From: Phoronis australis
Taxonomy: Eukaryota > Phoronida > Phoronidae
DNA length: 44,526 bases
Direction of reading: 5' to 3'
Assembly: GCA_002633005.1 (NCBI GenBank)
Contig: NMRA01000051.1
Location: 316,268 to 360,793, forward strand
Made by a program: the position numbers and the translations under genes. Positions 1 to 13,100 of the stretch are shown in pieces; position 1 is the stretch's first letter, and each line of letters opens with the position of its first letter. Below the pieces are notes generated by a model. The model was not told where the DNA came from. It made no database searches and was given only the letters and a program-made list of their open reading frames with translations.

Positions 1-379
1 TAGGTTTGGCACTTTCTACTCTACTTTTGGGCGAACTCAAGATAAGTGTCTATTATTCTATGCTTGAGTACACAATAACTTACATAGATAATTTATTGCC
101 CTTAGTTCACAGTTTGTAAACCCAATATTAAAGCAATAAGTTCGAGTTTGAACTCGAAATTTCGAGTTTTTACTCGAGTTTGTAGCACGAATAAAAGGGT
201 CTTCAAGGGCAAACTTAAACTAGAAACTCCTATGCATAAACTATAATGTATTCGAGCACAGTCTGATAACCAATTATCTTAAGTTCGCACAAAAGGAGCA
301 GAGAAATTGCCAAAAATAGTTTCGAGTTTGTTTCGAGTACAAAGATTAGAGACCGGGCCCAGGACTCCGGCAAAGCAAT
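1..379. other. Left-edge non-coding stretch with TTCGAG-rich palindromes
   Basis: No coding signal is visible. The words TTCGAG and ACTCGA recur. Positions 141-158 form a perfect 18-bp palindrome (TTCGAGTTTGAACTCGAA), followed by a related imperfect one at 161-180, and TTCGAGT words recur near 320-340. The palindrome is seen directly. Whether it belongs to a repeat is unknown. Confidence 0.5.
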
Positions 380-814
380 ATGTATACTAGTCCAGCCTCC
401 ATCAGCCAAGCCTTCAGAAGATCAACGATATTAACTTGTATTGACAACTGGAATTCCTTGCCATTCAAAATAAAAGAAAGCACTTCAATCGTCACTCTCA
501 AAAATAACTATAAAATGCATACCACTACTCCAGACTTGCCAGTCCCATTGACATCATTCCAACTTCCCCGCAACCATGAAATAACCCTATACGGATCAAG
601 ATGTGGCCTATTCCTAAACAACGAGAAACTTAGACATACTTTTGAAAATATTTCGCCTCTGTGTTCCTGTGGAGATAAGCACACATATCCTCATGTTTTC
701 TTTGCTTGTGAGGTATGCAATGAGGAGAGGGTACAGCTCTTCCAGGCACTCGAACAATACCCCAATGATAATAAAAATATTCTGAAATTCCGCAATTGTA
801 CAACAAAATTATGA
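380..814 (+). pseudogene. C-terminal part of a non-LTR retrotransposon (LINE) ORF
   Basis: An open frame of 144 codons resembles the region after the reverse transcriptase of Jockey/CR1-like LINEs. An N-terminal block contains FRRSTILTCIDNWNSLP, matching the usual '..WN.LP..I..S.S...FK..L' pattern. A Cys-rich end reads PLCSCGDKHTYPHVFFAC, followed by EERVQLF, as in the family's terminal C-x-C-x(n)-H-x(n)-C motif. The catalytic reverse-transcriptase part is absent, so this is a 5'-truncated copy. Its stop lies at the edge of an inserted element (812-2905). The same LINE resumes at 2906, where an open frame reads NFFLYGCQELN. It is a dead retroelement rather than a host gene. Confidence 0.75.
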
Positions 815-2905
815 GTGACTCCATATAAAAACCAACAGGTAGAGTCTATACCCAAAATCACCGATTTTTTTGAAACTTAGCACATGAGTTTGATTTGTTG
901 AGAGGTAGAAAAACCTCACTTTTTAAGAATTTTCATTCATTATTTTTCTTTTTATGACCTGTACCTCCATTTTGCAACAAAATTGGGCGTCGAAGTAGGC
1001 ATGTTTGAATGCATTTTACTAGCATGTATGATACGGTCAAAACAAATGAATAATACGAATTGAAAGGGCAATGGCTGAATAATGTAATGGCATAACTTTT
1101 AAAATTTATCTTTTAATTTATATGTTTTGAATTTGTGAAGCAATAACGGCTATTTTTCAGGTTTTCACTGAAGCCATTTTCGGCCACATTTGGCACTCTG
1201 TAGCAGCCATAACGCACCTTTCCTGAAATTGACTTTATAATAATTTGTTAAGTCATTCCTATCCTGTTCATAATCTAAAATAAAAAATCTTGCCTCTAAT
1301 GTAGTTTTTGCGTACGAAGCATTATACGAACTGCACTTCGTCCTATTGCATGTTCTCAGTTGCCTCTGCTACCAGTAGGGGGCTCTTGGAACATATAATA
1401 AGCTTGCGAAACACGAAATAAAAACTTTGCATTTTGGAGAAAAGGCAGACAGCATTATTAATTACCATTCTATGAAAACGGCATTGATGATTAATACTTA
1501 TTACAAAAACGTGTACGTAAATCAACTGGCATGCGTGCTTCTAAATGATAGATGGCGCTGCTTTTGTTTACGTGGAGACTGAAGACGCATCTAGAATAAG
1601 AGCAGTAACACGAGGACCTTGCTATAATTCAAGACTTCGCGAGATGTTGCCGTGTATTTTAAATGAGAACACGTGGTTTTGGATAAATTTTAGAGAGGTT
1701 CTAGTGTTACTGAACTCACCCCTGCCTTGTTTTCCATCTGCCTTGTTCGTGCCACAGGCAAAGGAAGGCACCCAAGGTGGATATGCCCCGGCCCCTAGTG
1801 TTCAGTGCAAAAAATCCTTCAACTTGTCAATAGTCATTGTAACTTTGGGTTCATATTGTAATGTCCCTGCTGGTTGCTACAAATTTTAGTCGCCACCAGT
1901 CGCCAGAAATCTGGTGCTCCCCCCACACACACCGGGCACCCTAACGCTGAATATTTCTGCCAGTATGATCATCAGTGGTATAAAAAGGTACACATTCACA
2001 GTCAATATAAAACAATTCGCGAAAGACAATTTTATTAATGACTACTTCATGACAGACATGAAGTAAACAGAAGTAACGGTCTCGACTTCATATATCACAC
2101 TTCTTTGACTGGTATGCTACAAAACTAGGCTAAACGTTGAGCTCATTTACCACTTCATTCAGTAAATCTATCAACATAACAGCATCTTCAGCAGAAATAG
2201 CACCGTCATAAACATTGCTGCAGACAACCTCGAAAAAATCCACCAATCTGCGATTCACTTAACATCACAGGTAAACACTTTCACAGTGGGTTCTCGTAAT
2301 GTTTTCTCCATTTTGGCACTTCCGAGGGTGAAAGTTTTTACCTGACTTTCTCCTTCATCGAATATGTTCGTCAGAAAGTTCTTATCCTTTGATGAAAATC
2401 TTGTTGACCTTTTACCTTTTTTCAATGCCTAACCTATTGCTTCAGCATTCGTCTCATCCACATTGTACTCTGAGGCTGCCGCAAATGACGCTTCGGTTCT
2501 TGCATCTAAAAGCATTTCTGACGACTGTCGTGCAATGTGGTCATACGTGTTCAGTGTGGTTACCCACATCCAAATGCCGACCTACATGTACTGTAGTTCT
2601 GCGTCTGTAGCAAAAAATTCGAGTAACCTTGCTGGGTACAAGGGAATTTTTGTTGAGGCTCTTCACTGGATACAATGCCAACCTTAAGTCTTGGTGTTGA
2701 AAATGCGCCATGTCTAGAGATGTTAGTGTAATTTAGAGAAATAGGTTTCCCATTTTTCTCAGTATTTGTAAGAACTTACCGTCACAAAATTTGGCATTTG
2801 GGTTTTTGTTAGGATACCTACCCATGTACAAAAAATGAAGTTGTTTTAAATTTTGACGTATAGACTGATTTTTGAAAATCTACTGGTTTTTATATGGACT
2901 GCCTC
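812..2905. mobile_element. Non-autonomous TIR element (about 2.1 kb) inserted in a LINE
   Basis: The ends are inverted repeats. The left end reads GAGTGACT then CCATATAAAAACCA (813-834). The right end, read in reverse complement, gives GAGGCAGT then CCATATAAAAACCA (2884-2905). The core of 14 bases is identical. Flanks contain TTA at 809-811 and 2906-2908, a possible 3-bp target duplication. LINE coding sequence lies on both sides (380-814 and 2906-3010), which identifies the interval as an insertion. Open frames inside, such as 1545-1889, are short and match nothing I recognise, so no transposase is apparent and the superfamily is undetermined. Confidence 0.7.
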
Positions 2906-3229
2906 TTAATTTCTTCCTATATGGATGTCAAGAACTTAACTCAAACGAAAATATGGTTTTATTTGAAATAGTATCAGAATTTCTTTATAACATTAAATCT
3001 CTTTGTGTGAGTGGATAGAATTTTATACATCTGTATGAAAATGAATTATTTTCATTCGTTGTCATATATCATTGTATTCTTAACATCAGTTTTTTATTTA
3101 TGTATTCATATATAATCATTGTACATAGACTTCTTTGTATTTTTTACCCAGATCTAATGCCTCTTGGCTCTTTCTGGGTTATGTATATTCATTGTATTCT
3201 GAAGATTTCGTAATAAACATTAAAAAAAA
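2906..3229 (+). pseudogene. LINE 3' end: last codons, 3' UTR and poly(A) tail
   Basis: An open frame from about 2905 reads NFFLYGCQELNSNENMVLF and then EIVSEFLYNIKSLC, ending at TAG near 3015. This is in keeping with the C-terminus of the LINE whose preceding part is at 380-814. An AT-rich 3' region follows, ending with an AATAAA signal (3211-3216) and an A-run at 3221-3228. Together the two parts form the 3' end of one LINE copy interrupted by the 2.1-kb element. Confidence 0.65.
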
Positions 3230-3230
3230 C

Positions 3231-3436
3231 TTCAAGCGATAAGCTGACACCAGTAATCCATGTTATGAACTGCTGAACAGACTGCGTGCGAAACCGATGA
3301 CGTCATTGGATAATTTCAACACCTCCGTCTGCCGTCAGGTGTCAGGTAACGCAACCGTACGTGTCGTTTTGGAATAGAACTACTCGTTCTAAATTGATAC
3401 AACATAGGTTGTTTTTGGGTGGCATGCTCCTTTAAC
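3231..3436 (-). repeat. Dispersed repeat A, left copy
   Basis: This sequence is closely related to the reverse complement of 43143-43306. Shared blocks include AAGCGATAAGCTGACACCAG, GAACTGCTGAACAGACTGCG, GACGTCATTGG/GACGTAATTGG and a terminal AGGTTGTTTTTGGGTGGCAT followed by GCTCCTTTAA. The left copy carries roughly 40 extra bases near 3325-3360. It abuts the LINE poly(A) tail. No coding potential is visible, and it is probably a non-autonomous element. Confidence 0.8.
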
Positions 3437-4044
3437 TGAAATGAACTTTTGATATCTGTTGTTATTTATGAGTTCTACCTTTCGTCACTGACATTTTTAT
3501 AGCTCGTGTAAACTACCACACCATCACTAAAGATCAAAAACTAAACAATAAATTGTCATCACTTTTACAACATTTTTCTTAAAGTAGATCCCTTTATAAA
3601 CAAGAACACTCATACATCAGTTTTACAGTTAACTACACACTGAATTTCAAAAATTGATTACGCAAAAATTCTCTAGTTTTGGGCAGTGAATAATTATTTT
3701 GATCAAAGTAGGAGCTTTTCCCAATTTTTAGAAATTCACACAGTTGTCTGTCAGAAATTCAATTGGAATGATAACAATTTATTAAATGTTTGTCATGCGA
3801 GTCACTTTTTATGAACTTACAGGAGTATTCTTGCAACCTGGTATGCTACAACATAGCGTTAGGAATTTGAGAAGTAAGAAAATATACAAATTACTCAGAC
3901 CACAAACTTCAGGATGAAAAAAAAATAAATTTAGGAGACTGTCTCAGTCTGGAGAATTTTAAAGTAATATATCACCGATCTAATTGCTATCATCAACTCT
4001 GTCACATTTGCTAAAAATAAATGTTAGGTAAAAATAATTACAAG
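3437..4044. other. AT-rich non-coding stretch
   Basis: I see no open frame, RNA gene or clear repeat here. Base composition is AT-rich with scattered A and T runs. Confidence 0.5.
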
Positions 4045-4204
4045 CTATAAATGTGAGCCACCACAAAAATGTTCAAACATACACCATTGCCAGCATGATG
4101 ACGAATACACGCAGCAGACAATAGCCTCTGTATGGCACGTGTTTGAGGGTTTTTGGCAAACATCTACATTTATCCCATACATTATGGTTACAGAGAAGTC
4201 ATTC

Positions 4205-4822
4205 TTAGAGCAATATGAAGTGAATGACCCACAGAAGTGGTAGCCCATGTAGACTATTTTCCACTTCTTTCACAATTTTCCAAAGAAGCGGCTGGTAATC
4301 CAGGTCCCTCATGGGAAATATAAGCACACATTTTTCTGAAGTCTTCCAAAGATCATCCAAAGATGTACTGATTTTAAACAACAGTTTCCGATCAAGTTGC
4401 TTAGTTGAGTCTTTAGAAACGTTTGGCAGGAAAGGGTTGAATTGTTGATAATTCTCAGATACTGAATACCCATGGTCAAATAACTCGGGCTTAAAATTTA
4501 GCAATCTCTTTGCTCCTGTTGGCGTCCTAGAAACAGATGTTGAATCAATTAGTACAGGTTTCTGTCGATCTTCAGACTGAGCAATGAGAATGCTGACATC
4601 CCATTCTTGCGGATTTCTGCAGCTGTGTGTCCAGCAAATCATTGTTAAATTGAATGTAAACGAGTTCAAAAAAATCCAAGTAACTCTGCTTTAATGCAGC
4701 TTTTTAAACTTTGTGTGCGTGGGAGTCGGAGTACAAGAGTTTGCCACATAAAATGCATGTCTTTGACTTCGCGATTTTCAGTGGACTATTATAGTTCACC
4801 ATCTGAAATTAAATATACGTAA
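4205..4822 (-). pseudogene. Broken unidentified ORF with a CxxC...HxH start
   Basis: On the minus strand an ATG near 4804, just after a TTTCAG acceptor-like site, opens a frame reading MVNYNSPLKIAKSKTCILCG and then KLLYSDSHAHKV before a TAA stop near 4707. The C-x2-C and H-x-H residues could form a small zinc-binding motif. The same frame continues past the stop for about 45 codons. A different frame stays open from 4669 to 4205 (154 codons, including LIDSTSVSRTPTGAKRLLNF and LFKISTSLDDLWKTSEKC). This looks like one gene or transposon ORF broken by a stop and a frameshift. I do not recognise the family. Another short minus-strand frame at 4045-4248 may be its continuation. Confidence 0.35.
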
Positions 4823-4829
4823 ATAGCAA

Positions 4830-6206
4830 AGGCTTTCAATTTTTACTAGAATCCCTGATGTGCCCCCTAGAGTTATTTGTGTTCAAGTGAGTTGAATTTT
4901 GCCTGTAAAATTGTAATCAAGCTGGTCAATTTTAGTACTGCAGATGGGAAAAATGTTGAATTAACCTTTTGCAGAAATTCTATAGTTACAGAATTACAAA
5001 GTATGACTCTGCTCGGATATAATGGTCCCTGACATGGATAACAATTAAGTTTCATTCACTGATAGTAACATACGCCGGACGATTTAAGGCGAATTATGCC
5101 TCACACTGGTGGGCGCGGTAAAAATACGTGGGCGCGCAGTGTAAAACTGGCCAGTTGACGATTTGGGCAACTGAACGAAGGACTGATTGTAGAAAAAGTT
5201 GCGCTGGAAGAAATTAAAGACATCAATGGGTACCTATGGTGTCCCTCTATGAGCAAGAGGCACTTAAACAACATGACTTTGATGTTTTAATCTGTGTGAG
5301 GCATAAGTCATCGAAAATCTATCAATGTATGAAACTGTCAGAGGCGCTTCACTGTCTCTACTGGGGCCAACTAGAGACGGTGGCCACTATCTAATCCACT
5401 GAAGAATAGGAATGTTATTCAGTTGTTACATTCATCGACTTTGTTCGATCATTTCCTTGTCCTGTCGTTTGCTTCCCATTTTTCCCTAGTATAAACTGTC
5501 CAACAACACGTGTATTCGCCTGGTCAAGTCTAGACATTTGCTGTCACTGACTGTGTTCCATCTGGCTAACGCTAACAGCCCGACTCCGTGAGGTATAACT
5601 AGTGAACCTGCACTGAAATTACTACAACATACATGTATTGATAGTGTAATTCTCAAAACCAGGGAACATTATATGCCACTTGTTTCCAAAGTAGTTATGT
5701 GTGATAAGACTGAACTCTGATGTCCAAGTCCAAGCGGCCACAGTCACAGTGATGTGTCGAAAATCACCAATTTATCTTCAATTCAGACCCCTTTTAACTC
5801 ACTTTTTAAGCAAGTACTACTGTGCAGGCATACATGGCTGGTCCAGGTTAGATTCCCGGTTCGGGACATTGATCTGAGTCGGCATTTATAACAGTTGTTC
5901 AGTAACATTTACATTGATTCAAAAACGCGATAGGTCTACTGCCTAAACCAGAAATCGTGAGCCAGTATGTTTACAAAAGCGCCGTCTAACGATTAAAATA
6001 ATAGAAGTGAACTACGTATGAAATGCAAGCGTTCTGGATTTTGTGCCTGAACCTGCTATCACGTATCTTACGGATGTCGCAGGATGAGTATACGCAACTA
6101 CATACCCAGTTAGCATCCCAGTGGGCATCACTTTTAAATGACTCCTGCAGAGAGACCAAGGAGAATTTTCCCAACGTGATCGAACCAAAAGGTTCTGAGT
6201 CTAGAT
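4830..6206. other. Gene-free stretch
   Basis: No supported gene is visible. Open frames are short and unlike known proteins. Positions 5835-5875 contain GGTTAGATTCCCGGTTCGGG, which faintly recalls a tRNA B box, but no companion A box at the right distance was found. Confidence 0.45.
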
Positions 6207-6600
6207 AGATTGGATATAGGACACGTCACTCAAATTTTGACGGGCCACTGTAACCTAGCCCGACACTGACACACTGCTTGGCATATGGGGAGCCCAGTGT
6301 GTCCCGAGTGTGGTACTGACGTAGAATCTCCTAAACCCCTGGTAAAGTCTTGCCCAGCTTTTTATAGGCTAAGGATCAACTTACTCAGGATGGCACTATT
6401 ACATATAGTTCATGTCAACGAATGGAAACGTCTGTCCGTTTGACCTAAAGGAGACTGGCAGACTTGAAAACTTCCTTCACGAAGAGCCATAATCGGGCTC
6501 TCGTGCTTTTGCTCAGGTGTTGTGTGCAATGGGCCCAACCATGAGGCCTGCGCACGTCTGATGCACCGCAAATGACACCAGGCCACGTACACTGTTTTTT
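6207..6600 (+). pseudogene. Degenerate C-terminal fragment of a non-LTR retrotransposon
   Basis: One frame reads LDIGHVTQILTGHCNLARH, a stop, HTAWHMGSPVCPECGTDVES and then LVKSCPAFYRLRINLL. This is the usual post-RNase-H terminus of I/Jockey/R1-like LINE polyproteins (TGHC.L..HL......SP.C..C......H.L..CP....R). A shifted frame further on reads KETGRLENFLHEEP. At least one in-frame stop and one frameshift show the copy is dead. Its distal 70 bases (about 6515-6590) are shared with a tRNA-headed SINE at 22.8-23.0 kb. Confidence 0.7.
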
Positions 6601-6889
6601 TATTTGATACGTTTAAATCCGTTTTGTTCTTTCACATAAGTGTGTAACCTACTTTTCTGATAAAAAATAAGAACTATTAACCATACAAGAGAACAGTGAA
6701 TTGTCAGGTGAAAAAATGACGAAATTTTCTCCTTTGGCTTCATTTTAACGCCTACTTACTAAATGTGCAGCTTTAAGTGGAACACTGCACGAAAGAGGTA
6801 GAATATGTTAAAGTAAAACAGCCCCGTGAAAGTACTCGTGAAACCTTGTTTAAACTCCTACAGCTCAGGAGGCACTAACTAATATAGCT

Positions 6890-7140
6890 TTGGCATGGGT
6901 GCACTCAGGGAGGCTCGGGGGCAACAAGGTCCCCCTGAATGAAACAAGAAGTCCAAGAAAACGAGACACAAGTCCACAAAGTCCACAGGAATTCGGCGCA
7001 GATGCACAATTCGTGGGCCTGAACCTAGTAGCCCTGTTATTTTAGTCCTCATTGATTTTCTTCAGTAGAAGGTCCGCCTGCGTATCGAAAAATTCGAGCC
7101 CCTCCATATTTTGGGCTGGGTGTGCGCATGTTTGGGACTC
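6890..7140 (+). repeat. Dispersed repeat B, left copy
   Basis: This interval is collinear with the reverse complement of 43845-44100. Both carry AGGGAGGCTCGGGGGC (right copy GGGGGGCTCGGGGGC), then AAGGTCC, an AAGTCC-rich block with GAAACAAGAAGTCC, then ATTCGAGCCCCTCCATAT and GGCTGGGTGTGCGCATG. Order and spacing agree over about 250 bp. A 105-codon minus-strand frame (7062-7379) crosses it but is not conserved, and I regard it as chance. Confidence 0.75.
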
Positions 7141-10100
7141 GTGTTTATAAGTGCGCGAGCCGTGCTGTTCGAGTTCCCTGATAGGATGACTACAAATTGT
7201 ATCACGCAGAGCGTTACAGGAGGAATAACTACGTCAACAGGCCTGATTTGAAATAGAACAGCACCTCTCCCAATCTGACGTATTGGCAAACCACTCCTAA
7301 GGGGGCACAGAACAGTTCTCACAGGGATTTGCCTGAGGACACACCTCAATGGAGTATTCACCCTTTCTTCACTCTGCATGCAAAGGAAAAAAATTTTTGA
7401 GTCATTTCACATCACAAGCCCTACAGATGAGCACAGAATTTTTGTTCTCTCTCATATTCTTGAACCTTTCACTCCTACTAAAAACCAATGCTAGACTTAG
7501 AAAAATAGGGACAAAAAACTTGCAAAATCGTCACTTTTCAAACCAAATCACCATTTCCCTGACGATGGGCTCGACTAAAGCCAACCGTATATTCCGAAAG
7601 CAAGTTTCCTACCGATTCCAAAATTGTGACCCAAAAGTACTGTCAACCAATTAGTTTTTTTTTGCAAATCGGGCTTGTTTGACTAGGCTAACAATTTCTC
7701 AGTCGCTACGCAGCAATGCACAATTGGCACACTGAGGGGGCCGCCATCTTGAAGAAGAGTGCAACTACAGCCGAGCAAGTGGCGTTTTTTATTCTCAACA
7801 TGTTCACAAATACAAACAAGCCACATTCACTTGGCCTACATGATGTACGTGCAATACCTAACTAAAAAAAACCTAGCTTATCTCTAGATTTTAATATTTC
7901 GGGAGTGCAAATTGGCCTGACAGCGGCCGTACCCTATAACTGTTCAGTGCCGCCTAAAGACTGGACAATGTCTGTAAGTCCAATACTGCAGATCTGGGGA
8001 CACTTGGCTAACCGGCGTAGTAGAACCACTCACATGTCAATTCTTTTTGTTCAACCTAAAACGGGTAACCAGTGACTTGCAATTACGAGCTGTGAGGTGA
8101 ATTTACAAGGAGTCGAAGTCAGAGATGCGGAATTGTTGATGAGTCATTATTATTTGAACAAAGGCAGGCTTTAGAATCGGCTTTGGTGCCTTGGCTGACA
8201 ATGAATTCATATTCCCCACACTAAGTTTCTGAAAACCACACCCAGGCATATTTTCTTAACAACATCTAGACTTGGACAGCTGTACATGTATATAATCATG
8301 ACATTTGCGTCCCCGGCATTGTTTTGCTAAACACTGCGCAGTACTAAACGAAACGTTTGAAACAATATAGTCTTGTTGATTTGCTCAAGGTTCAGTGCAC
8401 GTAATATTGAAAACTGATAACGTTGAATTGTATAACTAAACGGTGACCGCACCCTAATAAAAAGTTACCATAACAAACAACATGCCTGAAACTTTCGTCG
8501 AAGATTTGTTGCAATCACAACAATGTACATGCTGTACTTGGGCTCACTCAAAAAACTGTATGACAAATGTCAGTTTACTTACAAATTAGTTGTCGAACCA
8601 CGCAGGAATTAATTTTTTATTCTGAGACCGAGTAGAGAGAGATTAAGGGCTTAGATCTTTGTAAACTATGCGACACTGTTTTCGTCCAGCTGTAGAGTAC
8701 AGCCCAACAAGGCATTTTTTAAGTTTGACTCGCCCGTTTTTCATTTGGTTCCGGAACTTTATCGTGTATCGGCAACAAAGCCAAGTATGTTACTTCTCTC
8801 GGCTGTCTGTTCTTTATAAAGATTTTTGTTTGTTCGCACGCTGCAGTTCGCCTTTGTCGTCTGATTGAAATGAGCTTTATAAAAGACCTGCATCTTTTGA
8901 AAACCCAAAGCCTTAATTTTTGTTACAGTTGGATCCAGGATAGCAGAATTAACTGCCATTTTGTTTTAAAATGACCCTCGAACGCTTATAAAACCAGCAT
9001 TTTTCATTGTGCTGCACTTAAAATTAGCACGCCGTATGCATGCACATTTGTAACAGCATGATAGATATGGGCACTTTTTGTAAAGGCACTGCAGTTTTTC
9101 CCAAAGCACATTTTCGTCAACAAATATCGCAATTTGCAGGAAATGACTTCCAGTTTGGATTATATATGCTTACGTCACCGTGTGCACATTTGTTGCGTTT
9201 TACACGAATTAACTTTACTAAAAGGGCGCTATGACTTCCATTGTGTTGTTTTCTCTTGGGACTGAACAAACACTACGAATTTTGTTTAATACATTCTCTA
9301 ACAAGTGCTCTTCTAATTGAGCAGAAACATTTTCAAACATTCCGGAAATGCTTAGTGCAAACTCCCGCGAATGTCTCGGGGTCGCAAGCTCTAAAGATAG
9401 AATACATATGTCACGTGCGGTAGTTCGCATGCCAGCAGAGCTAGAGTTCTATGCTGTTACTAACTAATTCATGCTCTCAATTAGGGCCTAATCAATGATA
9501 TCGACCTGGTTACCAATAACGTGTACCGGTTTTGTTTACCATTGTAAATGGTCATCATAAGATGATCCATAAAATCAATAAAGTTTATTTATGTCCAGCA
9601 TAGAATAGACCCATAAAGTTGACCCAACAATGGTCATGAGAAAACGTAGTCTCGGGCAGTTAACACGAAATGTCTAGGTCTCTTCAATTACCGCAGATAA
9701 ATGTACGACAAGCAGTCGATCTTGCCACCGATAGTAGAACCTTTGTAATCTACATTTTCTTATTTCCGTAATGGGTGTGCTGAGTTGAGTTCCGTACTCA
9801 TGGTAGTAGACGCACGAATCTAACCAGTAAAGCCAGTGTGATCACATGCTTGCTTGTAATGAATGGCACGGAAACTTGTTCTTACGTTTTGGCACAGGGT
9901 GTATTGCATATACGGAACGGGCAGTCGTTTGCAAATAGCGCAGACACGCGTGCCCGTATTTGTTTACACCCATTTCAAAGTAAATTAATCAATGGCACAC
10001 TGATTGAATGTCTGAGGAAAACCGATAATGCGTCGATAAATTCACTGTGCATTTTTAAGAGGTGTCCCATACAATCATGCACAACAATAATATAATTACA

Positions 10101-13100
10101 ATAGGATATGATCGAGTTTGCCGGATTATTAACAGGTGTAGGGGCACATGCGTGTATAAGAACGGTTTGTAAACGTTGGTCATGAACAAAAAGCATTTGC
10201 AGCGATGTTTCTGTAACCAAAGTGAATGGTCGTAACGGTAGATACTATATACTCCAATGACAAAAATAATTCTGAATGGCTTTCTCAAAGGAATTGGGAG
10301 TAATCTTTATGATACCGTTGTTCTTTATACAAGGTAAGTACTAACACAATTATAACTGCTTGTCAAGTTATTGTGTCTCTAACATAGTTTTTGCCTTTGT
10401 TGTCACGAATAGGTCAAACGAAATAACTCCATACTGCCTGGGTAGAGTTTCGTAGATACAAGGATCTCTCTAAGGAAGCTACATGTACATGTACTGTAAT
10501 CATGTGCTTCGCTTGCAATACGTGGCAATACCTCGCGAAATTTTGCGTTTTTGTGGGATTCTCGCCTCTACGGAACGCAAGCCTTGTCTGTGATGTGTTT
10601 TGAACATGGATGTAGTAACGCGGTATTTAATTGTCTACATTTTAAAAAACAAAAGTCACGTGAACTGTGCCGGGACTCTTTTTCTTAAATCAGGCATATT
10701 CAGATTTCAAAGTGAATCGGGACCGGACAAAAACAATTATGTAAATGAAGTAAAATGCAAGTGTCGAACATGGATTCAAAATACACGGTACACGAGCATT
10801 TTTGCTTACAATCAATTATCGAGGATGCAGTACAAAAATACGAGTAGGTTTGATGGGCAAAATTTGTTAGTGCGTCCGAAAAATGATTTTAGCGCTCAAA
10901 TCCGCACAGTGTAGGTTGATAAACTTGTAATTATAAATTGTTCGTTCGTACTTTTGGACAACACACTCGCAAGTGCACGTTTGTGAACTCGCATTACTGA
11001 TTGTATACGTCAATATTTGGGTGCCATGAAATTCATAAAAAGACGGGTAAAAGGCTAATAAAACTACATGTAGACGTTTTAAGCGTTCCGCTCTTGGACA
11101 ACGGTTGTAGATAAAATACCAAAAGACAAGGGACAGAGGTAAAGGCTAAGCATAACAACACGTATAGTGAAGTCCAAATGGAATTGCGTGAAAAGAGAAA
11201 ACGTGACAATGGAAAACGGTGAACTAGGAGATCGTTCACAAATATCGCTGTTTTTGCGAGTGTACAAAACGTATACCTTAGGGAAGAAGAGGACCAGACT
11301 TGGTGTAAGGGCACGCTTTTGATGTCCAAAACGTGGCGATGCAGAAAAAATAAGACTCAAAATTTTACATGAATTGATAATTTTCGCATCTTTAAAAGTT
11401 GAGCAAACAGCTGACAGCTTTTAAGCTTTTAAATTATGGTGGCCACCTGCCTTCCCTCATAAAACTGTTTGGGATTTAAACCACTATAAAAATGTTCTCA
11501 AATTGTTGCTCAGTTAGGTTAAAGATAGTTTCAGATCTTTAAAAGGATTGACGTTCGACCAATGTCTATGGGTTTGCCTGTTATGACGTGTCATTTTATG
11601 CGCCGAGCATGGTCTCAAGGAAGGAGTAACACTGAGGTCGGTGCAAACCCAGAAATCACTTCTCATCTGAATAAGGACACAGTGCGACCATTCTAGTATC
11701 GACACATAGTCTAAGTCAAATTTTAGTCTTGCTGATACATGTATGCGGCCGTTAGTGATTCTTTGACGTGAACATCCGGGGATTTCTATACTTCCGAAGT
11801 TCAGTGGGAAAAATGCGTACATGTACGTTTTGTGCACTCGGGAAAACGGTGATAACTGTGAATGGTTCCTGACGCTTGCATCGAATATGCATGAAAAGAC
11901 TAATATAACCATCTTAACAACAAAACCGGAAACCTTGGTAGAGGAACCTGTCGCTAAGGATGTTAGTATTATCTTATTGCCAAATTAAAATAATCAAAAA
12001 TGCCACATAACTGCGTGTACACTCCCACCTATTGAGGATTTGCTATCTGGACCTGCAGATGTTAGAACGTAGCTTAAAGATGAATGCTCCAGAATAGGCA
12101 AAGCAGGTCTACTATTTTGAACGAAGGTTTATTTAAGTAGTACATATACACTGCATTCAGTTTGAACTTCACCACAATCAACGAGATGCTCAGAGCTTGG
12201 GGATCGGAACCACTTATCAGGTTCTGGTTTTATCTATGACATGGCGTTATATTTAGATAAGTTGCAAAACGTGTTTTGCGCGTATTTTAGAACACAAAGG
12301 AGGATACGCATGGCAATACAATCTGTGAAGATAAGCTGGTCTGGTTCGGTTAGACAAGGCGTTGTAATATTTTTTCCATCGGAATTCTTTGGTTAACAAG
12401 TGCGCTATTTATTAGAGTCAAGATGTACGCATTCGTTGTATTTTCACGCTCCAGAAGCTCAGAAGCAGTCAAAGAATCTCTTTTGTTTCACTTGAATAGC
12501 ATAGCCTGTTTTACATCCGAAGGTTGTCTCGAACAACATACCCATGTGACTAATGATTCGATAGGCAAACTAGAAAGCGTTTGAGTCAGAAAATTGTTCT
12601 GATAAGACGTGCCTGTACTATGGTTGGCAAATTCGTAGGGCGATCGATTCCACTCCTTAACAAAATCAGGAATGCCTTCAATCAAATTAGCAATAGGCGT
12701 GCGTGCTCAACGCCCGTGGCTACTTTCAAAAGTGAGTTAGGCGTGATACACCACTAAGAGCGATGATTTTCAGGTCCACACTCACTATTAAAGGGTCAAT
12801 TTTACGATTTTTTCAAATTGCGGGTACTTACTGACAAAAAACATGAATTTATCACGCATTATTGACATCATAAGCAATATCAAGGTATCATTGATAACAG
12901 GACTTCATTTATGGTGCTTCCTTTACTCGTTATCCGATAACTGAGATTTTCGAGGGGTTTTCCTGGTCCGAGGTTTTCAGACAATTGCCACAGCTGCAGT
13001 TTTTCTTGAGTGTGCTTTTACAGACATATTTATAAAACGGTCCCAATAAGGACATGCCATTGAAATGAAATATTTTATGTTTTTCTTCACATCCACCTAA

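Noticed and set aside
1545-1889. 114-codon ORF as a transposase of the surrounding TIR element
   Set aside because: There are no DDE-type or other transposase features, and it is too short and of unremarkable composition.
7062-7379. 105-codon minus-strand ORF
   Set aside because: It overlaps dispersed repeat B, and the right-hand copy of the repeat does not preserve the frame.
11514-11912. 132-codon minus-strand ORF as a gene
   Set aside because: No domain, no splice context and no compositional difference from surrounding DNA.
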